Shown: one piece after another, positions 1-9,826 of the stretch
Position numbering within the stretch: position 1 is the stretch's first letter
Layout: each line of letters begins with the position of its first letter
Source of the DNA: JAUHXS01 sp965213575
GTDB lineage: Bacteria; Bacteroidota; Bacteroidia; Chitinophagales; JAUHXS01
DNA: 64,000 bases
NCBI GenBank assembly: GCA_965213575.1
Contig: CBDBZN010000037.1
Coordinates: forward strand, 62,001 to 126,000
Reading direction: 5' to 3'
Program-made: the position numbers and the translations under genes
The notes under the pieces: model-generated
The model's input: only the letters and a program-made list of their open reading frames with translations
What the model was told of the DNA's origin: nothing
Database searches by the model: none

Positions 1-141
1 TAATTCATCTTCTACAAAATTACCGCTAGTAGCTCTAGTATAATTTGCTCCTGCTTTAAACCCAACACTAAAACCACCTTGAGCCAAAATAGATCCGGGG
101 ACTAAAAAAAGAATGAAAAGTACTTTTACTGAATTGATCAT
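1..141 (-). CDS. Outer-membrane barrel-like protein, N-terminal part
   Basis: This is the first 47 codons of a minus-strand gene that runs off the left edge of the window. The ATG is at 139-141. The protein starts with a clear Sec signal peptide (MINSVKVLFILFLVPGSILA, cleavage near AQ-GG). It continues FSVGFKAGANYTRATSG, the usual first beta strand of PorT-like or OMP_b-brl outer-membrane proteins of Bacteroidota. It is transcribed away from fabG across a 191-bp spacer. Only the start is visible, so the family call rests on the signal peptide and the GxKxGANYT pattern. Confidence 0.6.
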   Translation of the reverse strand, partial: MINSVKVLFILFLVPGSILAQGGFSVGFKAGANYTRATSGNFVEDEL

Positions 142-276
142 ATTATATTTAAGTTAATTCTCTAAATTAACAAATATTTTAAAATTGATTAATATAAGTT
201 TTACATTAATTGCATTAAGCATTTAATGCATCTTAATATAAATAAGTTTTAATTATAAAATGTAATCCATGGATTA

Positions 277-312
277 TTTTGCCATTAAATCTATAATGAT
301 TTTGTAAATTTG
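277..312 (+). promoter_or_regulatory. Promoter of fabG (Bacteroidota -33/-7 type)
   Basis: TAAATTTG at 305-312 fits the TAnnTTTG -7 box of Bacteroidota. TTTTG ends at 281, 23 nt upstream, in the place of the -33 element. The fabG ATG follows at 333. The assignment is by consensus match only. Confidence 0.5.
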
Positions 313-332
313 CAAACATTTAAATTTATATA

Positions 333-1083
333 ATGAGATTATTACAAGATAAAGTTGCATTAGTTACAGGCGGATCGAGAGGAATAGGCGAAGCAATTGT
401 AAGAAAATTTGCTGAACAAGGTGCAAATGTTGCCTTTACCTATCTTTCTTCAGAAGAAAAAGCTAACAACTTGAGCTAAAGAAATTGCTCAACAATATGA
501 TGTAATAGTTAAAGCATATAAATCTGATGCATCTTCTTATCAGGCGTCAGAAGAATTAGTTAAGAATATTTTAGAGGAATTTTCTACTATTGATGTATTG
601 GTTAACAATGCAGGCATCACTAGAGATAATTTGATCTTAAGAATGTCTGAAGAGCAGTGGAATGATGTGATTGTTGCAAATCTCAATTCTGTATTTAATC
701 TTACCAAACATGTTGTGAAGCCTATGATGAAGCAACGTAAAGGTTCTATTATTAATATGACGTCTATCGTAGGAATTAATGGGCACGCAGGCCAAGCAAA
801 TTATTCTGCTTCTAAAGCCGGTATTATTGGTTTTACAAAATCTATTGCCGATGAACTAGGATCGAGAAATATCCGTTGTAACGCTATTGCACCGGGGTTT
901 ATTAAAACTGATATGACGGAGGCTTTACCGCAAGCAGCAAAGGATCAATACCTTTCTGATATCGCATTAAATAGGTTTGGCGACCCATCAGAAATAGCAG
1001 ATGTGGCCCTTTTCTTAGCTTCCGATATGTCAAGCTACGTATCAAAACAGGTGATCAGGGTATGTGGTGCACATAAAAGATAG
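333..1083 (+). CDS. fabG: 3-oxoacyl-ACP reductase FabG, interrupted by a +1 frameshift
   Basis: This is an SDR enzyme that reduces 3-oxoacyl-ACP in cytoplasmic fatty-acid elongation. The ATG at 333 gives MRLLQDKVALVTGGSRGIG, which holds the TGxxxGIG NADPH motif. That frame hits a stop at 477. The rest (AKEIAQQYD..., then the NNAG motif, NMTS serine and YSASK catalytic Tyr/Lys) continues in the next frame from 475 to 1083. Removing one base near 474 restores a protein of about 249 residues, the normal FabG length. The C-terminus reads VIRVCGAHKR, where homologs usually have a Gly-Gly-Met ending, so a second small lesion is possible. A VWA gene follows 31 bp downstream and is probably co-transcribed. 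Confidence 0.85.
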
Positions 1084-1114
1084 AACTGTCTCTGTCTGAA
1101 ACTGAAATATTATT

Positions 1115-3230
1115 TTGAATTTAGGACTGTCATTTGCTTATCCCACATGGTATATTATATTTTGTATTCTGATAGGATGCCTAATTAGCGGCTTTTTATA
1201 TTTTAAGAATCATCAGTTTTTAGAAAATAAGCCTACAGGTAAGTATCTTATTTATCTACTGTCTTTTATAAGGTTCTTAGGAATTACCATACTTGCTTTT
1301 TTGCTTCTTTCACCATTGCTGAAGATAAAAAAAACAGTCATAGAAAAGCCTTCTATCGTTTTGCTGCATGATAATTCTGCGTCTATTAAAAATCATTTTA
1401 CTATCCAAGATTCTTCAACTTATGCTAAACAATTGAAATTATTTACTGATAAATTCGATGAAAAATATCGTGTAGACTACTACAGCTTTGGAGATTCACT
1501 ATCTAAAAATAAAGCATATACTTTTTCTGATAATCAAACAGATATCGCTACAGCGTTATATGAACTGGATAATGTTTACGAAAATCAAAACATTGGAGCA
1601 GTTATAGTAGCTACTGATGGTATATATAACCGAGGCAGTAATCCTCTTTATGCACTACCTAATATTACTGCTCCTGTCTATTTTATAGCATTGGGAGATA
1701 CAACTAAAAAATTTGATCTTAAAATTAAAAATGTTACTTATAATGATATTGCTTATTTAGGTGATAAAATAGCTGTTAAAGTAGATGTTCAAGCAATAAA
1801 TGCTATTAATACCAGCAGTAAGCTCATACTACAAAAAATTACTGCTGAAGGTGATACAAGACCGGTCATTAGTGAAGATTATATAATTGATACAGATGAT
1901 TATTTTAAATCTTTCTTACTTATCATTGATGCTAACACCAAAGGCATCAATCATTACAGACTGACAATCCCTGCTATGAAAAAAGAGGCTAACACAGAAA
2001 ACAATACTGAAGATATATTTATTGAGGTCTTAGACGGGAAACAAAAGATATTAATCCTTGCAAATGCACCACATCCCGATTTAAAAGCCTTTAAAAGTAG
2101 TATTGAATCTAATAAAAACTATCAGGCAGATGTAAAGATGATCGGAAATTTAAATGACAACTTACAAATATACGATCTTATCATTCTATATGAATTGCCG
2201 GCTAAGAATAATGCTGCACAGTCTATTCATCAAACATTACAAGATAACAATGTATCGATATTATATGTAGTTGGTGAGCAGTCTAATACAACCTTGCTTA
2301 ATAGTTATCAGAATATTATAAAATTCAATGTGCAAAATACCCACTAATGAAATAACCGCATATTTAAATCCTGATTTTTCTCTTTTTAATATTCCTAGCC
2401 CCTGGCAAAATGCTCTTTCCAGATTCCCTCCGTTGTTTTCATTATATGGTAAATATCAAGTTAATCAACAAGCTACCAATTTATTACTTCAACAAATAGG
2501 AAAAATCAAAACAGAAATTCCTTTGCTGGCTTTTCAAAAATCTTCAAATAGGAAACTTGGTATATTTTGTGCTCAGGGGTTTTGGAGGTGGAGAATGTAT
2601 GATTATTTGGAGCATAAAAATCATGATATTACCAATAGCTTAATCACTAAGGCCGTTCAATTTTTAGCAACTAAAGAAGATACCCGGCAGTTTAGAGTCC
2701 GTTTATCTAAAAAAAGTTATAATGATAGTGAACCCATTCGTATTGAAGCCGAATTGTACAATGACAATTATGAGTTAACAAATAATCCTACAGCAACTCT
2801 AAAGATCGTTAACCAGCAAACAGAGGAAGAATTTCCGTATGAATTTGAAAAACAAAATCAATCATATTCTTTAAATATCAATTATTTACCAACCGGGGCG
2901 TATGATTTCACAGCTAGAACTAATTTAAACGGTAAAGATCTTATGTTTACCGGAGCATTCACTATTTCTGCATTGAAATTGGAATCTCTTACCACTCAAG
3001 CTGACCATCAGTTGCTTTTTAACATGGCCGATAAACTTAACGGACAAGTTTTTTATCCTACTCAACTTGCTCAGCTTGCCGATAGCATTAATGCTAATGA
3101 ATATATTAAACCTGTTTTACATGAAGAAGCGGATACTAAGCCGCTTTTAAATTTAAAATGGATCTTTTTTCTTATTGTCGGATTGATCAGTACCGAATGG
3201 TTTATCCGAAAATGGAATGGCGGATATTAG
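1115..3230 (+). CDS. VWA-domain membrane protein, interrupted by a +1 frameshift
   Basis: The likely start is TTG at 1115. Two N-terminal membrane segments (about residues 10-30 and 42-68) precede a von Willebrand A-like domain with a MIDAS-type DNSAS motif and ATDG. This layout resembles BatA-like and glutamine-amidotransferase-like VWA proteins of Bacteroidota. The first frame ends at 2347 and the second, overlapping frame runs 2328-3230. Dropping one C from the CCC at about 2340 joins them as VQN-T-TNEITAYL. The restored protein is about 704 residues and ends with another membrane helix (LKWIFFLIVGLIS) and a short basic tail. It probably forms a unit with fabG. The biochemical role is unknown. 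Confidence 0.75.
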
Positions 3231-3249
3231 CTATTTATAATCTACTAAT

Positions 3250-5743
3250 TTAAAATTCAAACTGCATGCTTGCTCGAATGCCAAATTTATTAGCATTGGG
3301 TAAATCGTAATAGTTTAGCCGCCATACCGCATCTATACGAAATACTCTGAAAATATTCTCAATACCAGCCCCGGCTTCTAAATAAGGTTTAGGAAAAGGC
3401 GATATGATATTATTTAACCTATTAGCAGATTTATTTGCTTCACTTAACGTTCCTATGATGCCTTTGGCAGTAATCAATGACCGCCATTTTAGTTTTTTAA
3501 GCAGCGGTATTCGATCTAAAATAAACCCTCTAAAATGATGACTTAGAAATAATTTCCCGTAGGTATCACTAATAAATTCATATCGACGCATGTTGCTGAA
3601 GTAATTTGGTAGATAATAATACGTCTCATTAGCGCTAAAAGTTTCTAATAATAAATACGGTAAAGTATTAAATATCTTGCCTCCTGATAGATTAAAATGT
3701 AATTCGCCAAATGGATTAATAGTTATTTTATCATCCAAGCCTAATTCTATTTTTTGATAGCCAAAATCGCTGTTAAATAAATCTTTAACTCCATAATTAA
3801 ACCTTAATTCTAAAACAGGATACTTGCTTCCTAAGCTGATTCTATCAAATTCGCCCGAAATAAATTTTTCCTGATATGCATACCTGAATTTTATTCCTAC
3901 TTCTGTAGCATTTACATCTCCTGTACGATCTACTTCTGCAAAATCGCTATTTTCAGAAGGAAAATTAAAAGTGAATTCTGAAAACTCATAAGGGTCTAAA
4001 TTTTTTTTATTAATGTGCGTTTGCATAGACAAACCCGCATCCCATTCCTTTACATGATACAATTCATACAGCTCTATTCTCACTAGCCTCATGGGAATGT
4101 TTCGCCGGAATATACCCGCGAAAATATTATCATAACCAAATTCATCAATATGAGTACTTGATAAGTTCAGGTCATCTTTATATCGCGCTCCGATTGCTTG
4201 CCTTGGATTTTTATCTAAAAATATAAAAGTCTCCAAAGCATACTTAAAATCTTTATCTCTAAAACCATATGCCAAATAGCCACCAAACATCCATTTTGTA
4301 CTAAATTGATTACTGGTTCTAAAACCACCTTTTAATCGCAAGCCTTCCACATCATTACTGCTGATGAAAGTAAAATAAGGCCCTATTTCTATATTCCCCC
4401 AAATTTTATATCCGGTAAATAAGGTTTGAATAATATCTACATAAGTTTTGTAAATAGGGACGTTTTGAATGCTGTCTACTAAAGCATAAATTGCCGCTTC
4501 ATTCTTTTCCAGCTTATCGTGGCGAGCATCTTTCCAAAAGGTTTCATCATTTATGTTGGCTCCCTCCGTGACTAAAATGTTTCTGTTTTCTTCAAAAAAA
4601 GTATCAATATTAGCTACCATAATATCGAAATTATTAAAAGAAGTAGTTTTTCTTCCTATTATTCCGGGAGCATCACCCGGAGCTACAAAATCAGCTATAA
4701 ACTTATCTTTTTTAAGCATCCATAATTGATTATCTACATTGGTAAACGACTGAAAAATACTTAACCGATTAACAAAATTTACATTAGAATGTGCTGCTAT
4801 TTGCATACTCACTTGAGCCACAGCAAAGGAAGAATCACTGATCCAGATATCACCATCAAAAGTGTTTTCAGTTTTTCTTTTTGGCCTAAAAATAATTTTA
4901 TAACACCACTTACCTTCAATAAAAGCGCTATCAACTAAATCATATTTATAAAAAGTTTTTCCTGAGCCGGAAATAGGACTGGCAAAATTTTGTCCTAATA
5001 TTGGGATCCAATTATCATAAATATTAAAATTTAAATACATTTTTCCTAAAAACTGATTTACACTCTCATTTTCTAATCCCGAGACCTTAGTTGCTTTAAT
5101 GATCTCTTTTTCAGCTTTAGGATCTTTACGATAGTAATAATCTGAGAGGCTTTCTGTCAAAAAAAGTGGTAAAAATGGCTTTTCTTCAGAAGTACTGTCT
5201 ACATTATCAAAAATAAAATCAAAAGGTTTTAAAAGCCTATTATTCTGTAATTTGGGACTGATATCGTATAAGTCAATTTCAATCTTATTGTATACTTCAT
5301 AAGAATAGCTTGACAACCTTTCCGGATTGTTCTGCTTTCGGTTTTTATCTACTTTATCTAAAATAATATGTGCAGGATTTTCTCCTGCTAGTACCACGAC
5401 CTCCGAGAGATTGAAAGAAGTTCGTTCTAGTTTGTAGTTGATGGTCAAAGTACTTCTTCCGCGTTCTAGTTCATAAGCCTTAGGTAAGTAGCCGACTGTC
5501 GACACCACTAGGCTGTCCCCCGGTGCTATATTCTTGAGTGATAATATATAGCTACCCTCAAAATCACTTGTAGTGCCTTGCTTTGTAGTCCCCGAAGCGG
5601 TTTTTAACAAATATATTCGCGAAAGGAACAGGCTCCTCAGCATTTTTATCGATGATTCTACCGGATACCTGAATAGTTTGAGCTTTTAAGCTAGACAGCA
5701 ATAAGAAAAATAGTAAGAAGAATGATAAAATACGCTTTCCCAT
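3250..5743 (-). CDS. DUF5686/CarboxypepD_reg-like outer-membrane protein, frameshifted near its start
   Basis: The main reading frame covers 3250-5643. The conserved start lies at ATG 5741-5743, in another frame, and gives a signal peptide (MGKRILSFFLLFFLLLSSLKA-Q) and the first strands of a carboxypeptidase-regulatory-like domain (IQVSGRIID...VPFANIFVK). Removing one A from the A5 run at 5601-5605 joins VK to TASGTTKQGTTSDFEGSY and completes that domain. The body is the DUF5686 family: a periplasmic part (about 120-420), then many amphipathic beta strands. It ends in FGIRASMQFEF, a barrel-type C-terminus. About 830 residues when restored. Function unknown; relatives sit in the outer membrane. 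It is convergent with the VWA gene, 19 bp apart. Confidence 0.75.
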
Positions 5744-6034
5744 AAACCTGACCGACGTAAGTTAGGGAAATCAGCATTTACTTAATAATATATCGGTAAT
5801 ATTAATATTAACATTGCAAGGTTATAGAGTTCTTAGCTAATGGCTATTGACTAATAACTTACCTCCATAATTCAGCACTCAAAATTTAACATTAAAAATA
5901 GTACTTCGTAAATCATAAATTCCATGAAGCTTGTAGCGAACAGCTAATAGTAAGCAGGTAACAGTTAACATCAATCCTAAAGTCGTAAATAGTACATAGG
6001 GTTTACCCTATTGCAATATTTAGGGTTTTTCCCA
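5744..6034. other. Intergenic region upstream of the fibre gene
   Basis: A non-coding AT-rich spacer between two divergent genes. The left two thirds hold only degenerate AT-rich sequence. The right end carries two dyad symmetries and the promoter, described separately. Confidence 0.5.
5997..6033. promoter_or_regulatory. Paired dyads, candidate operator upstream of the fibre gene
   Basis: TAGGGT-TT-ACCCTA at 5997-6010 is a perfect 6+6 dyad. A second element, GGG-TTTTT-CCC at 6023-6033 (inside TAGGGTTTTTCCC), lies about 24 nt further on, just upstream of the -33 TTG. The spacing and placement suggest a dimeric regulator binding twice near the promoter. The regulator is unknown. Confidence 0.45.
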
Positions 6035-6065
6035 TTGACATGCGTGTTTAGTTTGACTACTTTTG
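6035..6065 (+). promoter_or_regulatory. Promoter of the fibre-like surface protein
   Basis: TTGACA begins at 6035 (-33 element), then 20 nt, then TACTTTTG at 6058-6065, a match to TAnnTTTG. Its last bases overlap a TTG that could be mistaken for a start codon. The promoter therefore argues for translation from the ATG at 6102. Confidence 0.7.
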
Positions 6066-6101
6066 AGCATTACTTTTTTGATATCACATAATAAACACAC
6101 T

Positions 6102-9100
6102 ATGTACAACATTTTACAAATTGCATTTATAGCGAGTTTCACTTTTATTGGTTCAGCCGTTTTTGCTCAAGGTAACACTTGGAAGTTATCAGGCAATAAT
6201 AATGTAAACGCTAACAGTTTTATTGGAAGTGAAAATAACGCCCCGCTAATATTTAAAACTAATAATAATGAAGTGATGAGATTGACTGAAAATGGAGAGG
6301 TCAATTTTATGCCGGGTACTAATATCAACTTATCAGGAAATGCTAATATTGATAGTATTTACACTAGTTACATTAATGCCACTTCACTATTTGCTGCATA
6401 TATAGATATACAACAAGCGGATATATATGACCTATCTGCTGTTATCTTAACTTCTAGAAGACATACAGCCGATTCTTTATTAGCCGGATATTTCTCAGCA
6501 AATACACTAACAACACCTACCGCTACTATTGAAACACTAATTGCATTGAGCATTGTAAGTGAGTCAGTCATTACTGATACTTTAATAGTAGAGGAGGGTG
6601 AAATTGATCATTTGAATGCTTCGCAAATTATAACTGATGAGTTGGTAGGAAATAATTTACAGATTACTACCTTAAACAGTAATACTGCATCAATTAGTAA
6701 ATTAAATGCAGATAGTATAGATGCAGTTTTCATACAAAGTAATGATCTGATTAGTGAAAAAGCGAATATTAATAGGTTAAATAGTGACAGCATCTATACA
6801 ATGGCAATCAATAATACTGGAACAATTAGCACTCAGACAATAATTGCTAATTATACTGGATCAAATATTGTTCAAGCAGACACTTTAGAAAGTGTTTATG
6901 GAAATATTGATGATTTACATAATCAAAACATTACTACCGAAACATTGATAGCAAATTCTTCAATGATACAAACGCTTACCACAGACTCACTTACTGCTAT
7001 ACATATTAATACCACTCAATTTGATGGCGAAACCGCTCAAATCAATTCTATTAATACCAATCAACTAGATGCTGAAAGAATAAATGCAATTGATATAGCA
7101 GTAGATAGTGTAATCAGTGCTAATCTGAATACACAACAATTGAATGCTGAAAACGGTGAGGTTCAACACTTAGAGGTAGATAGTTTAGTTACTAATACTA
7201 TAACAAATACTGGTGATATTAATACTACAACTGTAAATGCGAATAATTTGATTGCTCAATCATCAATTTCAAATAGTCTTTTATCTGATAGTGCTCATAT
7301 TGAGTTCTTAGATGTGGAGAATTTTAACAGCACTTCCCTATTTGGTCAAAATGCTAACTTTCAATATATACATACAGATAGCTCAATTGCTACTACCGTA
7401 ATTACAGGAGTACTTAAGGCAGATACGATTAGTGCAAACACATTAAGTGCTGCAAATGGAGATATAAATAATTTGAATGCAGATAGCATTCATACGCTAT
7501 ATACATCTAGTGATTATATCAATAGTGCTTCGTTGCGTGATATTAATAATGCACTAATACAAACTTCTGCCGATGGAAATTTACAGCGATTTGAGTTTTC
7601 AGGTGATAGCACACAAGTTTTACGGGGAGACGGTACTTTTGGAGCAGATAATAATCATTGGTTTACTTCGGGTGATGTTCTATTTAATAATAATACCGGT
7701 AATGTAGGCATTGGTACTTCCAATCCTATTGAAAAGCTACATGTAGCCGGTAATATTAAGTTTGATGGCCAGTTAAAGAACAGTATTTTTCAAACTAACC
7801 CCACAGATAGTACGGTAGAGATTAATGGAGATGTGAATATTACTAACAACCTAACAACTAATACTTTCACTACCGATAAAATACAAGTCAATGAACAGTT
7901 TAAGATTGGCAACTCTATTGTATTAGATGCTACTACTTCTTCTACGGGAGCTGCCAATAGACTATTTACCAGTAATACTGCTCCTACCGAATTATTTATT
8001 CAATCAGAGTCAGGGCTCAGTCACCATACTATTATTAATGCCCATAACGATGGCAACGTAGGAATCGGCTTAACCAATCCTTCTGAAAAATTACATCTAG
8101 CAGGTAACTTTAGAAATACAGGTACTCTTAGAACGGGTAGTCTAATCTTTAACGCAACCGGAAGTGAAAATACTATTATCAAAACCGGAACAGAACATAT
8201 GTATATTTTAAATGGCGATAATGAGAATAATGAATTAAAAATAGGGCTAGGGACAGACCATCCTGAAAAAGCATTACATATTAGGACCTACCACCGAGTC
8301 AATAATGCGGTAACTCATTATTCTCATGAAGGTATCAGAATGGAAAGCCACTACGTACCGGATCTTATGACTATAGGTGAAAGAACCAGTACAACTTGGG
8401 ATATAGAACCCGAAGTGGCTCAAATGCCTTTTTTGTCTTTTGGATTACCGGATGAACCTAAAATGGTGATTAGAGAAAATGGAAGTGTAGGCATTGGAAA
8501 CACAATTACCGGAGAAGGGTTTAGCTTAGATGATCAAATGATTGTATTAAATGACAAAAAGGTGGGTTTAAGACTAGTGGATGAAGATCAAACTGCTACG
8601 GATCACTACGGCTTATTGGTTGATATTAATGAGAATGAAAATACTAAAGCCATAGTAGTAAGAGAAGATGATGGCCATCAAGGAGAACGCTTTACCGTAT
8701 ATGGTAATGGGGCTGTTGAAACAAGGGAGGGGATTTTAGCGTATGAAAATATTATTACCAAAGAGTCTATATATGCAGACGGACTTAGAGTGCCTGCTGA
8801 TACAGATGAAGATGTTAAGTTTATTATTAAGGAAGATGGTACTGTTGGGATTGGAACTAATACTCCTCAATCATTACTTTCAGTAAACGGAGAAATCACT
8901 TGCAAAGGTATCGAGGTAACAGCCAACGGTTGGCCTGATTATGTATTCTATAAAGACTATAATCTTCTACCGCTTGACAGCGTTAAAAATTATATTAACC
9001 AGAATGGTCACTTACCGGATGTTCCTTCGGAAAAAACTATTGAAAAGAACGGTATCAACTTGGGTGAAATGGATGCTATTTTGTTACGAAAAATAGAAGA

Positions 9101-9173
9101 ACTGACGCTTTATATGATAGAATTAAAAAAAGAAAATGCTGAGTTGAAAAGAGCAGTATATAATATTAGATAA
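6102..9173 (+). CDS. Fibre-like repetitive surface protein with tail-fibre C-terminal module
   Basis: A secreted protein of 1,023 residues. The start at 6102 is chosen because it gives a signal peptide (MYNILQIAFIASFTFIGSAVFA-Q) and lies 36 nt after the promoter. Residues about 85-500 are degenerate repeats of roughly 20 residues rich in Asn, Thr, Ser and Ile, with recurring LNADSI, INTT and TNTI phrases, suggesting a beta-helical or fibrous shaft. The middle has phage tail-fibre-like modules (NVGIGTSNPIEKLHVAGNI, NVGIGLTNPSEKLHLAGN). The C-terminus has DYVFYKDYNLLPLDSVKNYI, HLPDVPSEK, LGEMDAILLRKIEELTLYMI and a short coiled coil. Copies of this tail recur downstream. No T9SS sorting domain is seen. 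It is coupled to the next gene (TAATG overlap). Function inferred as adhesion or display. Confidence 0.7.
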   Translation: MYNILQIAFIASFTFIGSAVFAQGNTWKLSGNNNVNANSFIGSENNAPLIFKTNNNEVMRLTENGEVNFMPGTNINLSGNANIDSIYTSYINATSLFAAYIDIQQADIYDLSAVILTSRRHTADSLLAGYFSANTLTTPTATIETLIALSIVSESVITDTLIVEEGEIDHLNASQIITDELVGNNLQITTLNSNTASISKLNADSIDAVFIQSNDLISEKANINRLNSDSIYTMAINNTGTISTQTIIANYTGSNIVQADTLESVYGNIDDLHNQNITTETLIANSSMIQTLTTDSLTAIHINTTQFDGETAQINSINTNQLDAERINAIDIAVDSVISANLNTQQLNAENGEVQHLEVDSLVTNTITNTGDINTTTVNANNLIAQSSISNSLLSDSAHIEFLDVENFNSTSLFGQNANFQYIHTDSSIATTVITGVLKADTISANTLSAANGDINNLNADSIHTLYTSSDYINSASLRDINNALIQTSADGNLQRFEFSGDSTQVLRGDGTFGADNNHWFTSGDVLFNNNTGNVGIGTSNPIEKLHVAGNIKFDGQLKNSIFQTNPTDSTVEINGDVNITNNLTTNTFTTDKIQVNEQFKIGNSIVLDATTSSTGAANRLFTSNTAPTELFIQSESGLSHHTIINAHNDGNVGIGLTNPSEKLHLAGNFRNTGTLRTGSLIFNATGSENTIIKTGTEHMYILNGDNENNELKIGLGTDHPEKALHIRTYHRVNNAVTHYSHEGIRMESHYVPDLMTIGERTSTTWDIEPEVAQMPFLSFGLPDEPKMVIRENGSVGIGNTITGEGFSLDDQMIVLNDKKVGLRLVDEDQTATDHYGLLVDINENENTKAIVVREDDGHQGERFTVYGNGAVETREGILAYENIITKESIYADGLRVPADTDEDVKFIIKEDGTVGIGTNTPQSLLSVNGEITCKGIEVTANGWPDYVFYKDYNLLPLDSVKNYINQNGHLPDVPSEKTIEKNGINLGEMDAILLRKIEELTLYMIELKKENAELKRAVYNIR

Positions 9174-9823
9174 TGATCTATAGAATAGTATTATTGATAT
9201 TTATTTTGTCCACACCCACAGTTGCTAGTATAAAAAGTGGGTATTTGGGGCTACATGTTACAAATCCTTTCGTTGGATATTATCCACCTGGTAATACAAT
9301 TATTATTGGTGTGGAAGGAGGAGGAGTTTTTAATATCAAATCTTTCCATTTTAAAACCCAACTGCGATATACTTATTTTTATCATGATATTTATAATAAA
9401 CATTTATACACACACGAGTTAGGTCAAGGAAAGCCTTTTGGTAGTCATGTTCTAACTAACCAATATCATATCATAGATTGGGAAGGAGCAATAGTTTTAA
9501 AGAGATGGTATGTTGGGAAATCAAGATTCGATTGGGATGGAATTATAAGTGTTTCTAAAAACTTATTAAATAATCAGACTATCAAAAGATATGTATACCC
9601 TGATAGCACTCCTATAATAGAAAATAAACTCATTCTTAATTCTTCAATTGTATTTGGAATAGGTACTAGTTTGCAATTCAATTTAAACACTAATACCTTT
9701 TTTTTACCTTATTTTAAAACAGAAATTTTACTGTTTCCTGTTGAAACGGGTGGCTATATTGGAGGTAATTGGCCATATGGTAGAATAATAATTAGTTTAG
9801 GAATATTGTTGAATAAAAACTAA
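9173..9823 (+). CDS. Small outer-membrane barrel-like protein (216 aa)
   Basis: The ATG overlaps the stop of the fibre gene by one base, so translation is probably coupled. A signal peptide (MIYRIVLLIFILSTPTVA) is followed by alternating hydrophobic and polar strands (GYLGLHVTNPFVGYY, NTIIIGVEGGGVF, FHFKTQLRYTYFY). It ends in YGRIIISLGILLNKN, which looks like a closing barrel strand. No named family is recognised. The context suggests a partner for the fibre protein or for the T9SS protein that starts 4 bp downstream. Confidence 0.55.
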   Translation: MIYRIVLLIFILSTPTVASIKSGYLGLHVTNPFVGYYPPGNTIIIGVEGGGVFNIKSFHFKTQLRYTYFYHDIYNKHLYTHELGQGKPFGSHVLTNQYHIIDWEGAIVLKRWYVGKSRFDWDGIISVSKNLLNNQTIKRYVYPDSTPIIENKLILNSSIVFGIGTSLQFNLNTNTFFLPYFKTEILLFPVETGGYIGGNWPYGRIIISLGILLNKN

Positions 9824-9826
9824 AAT

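Noticed and set aside
333..1083. Stop-codon reassignment or programmed frameshifting as an explanation for the broken genes
   Set aside because: The frame changes in each case at unrelated sequences with no shared slippery site or stimulatory structure. Stop codons are used normally elsewhere.
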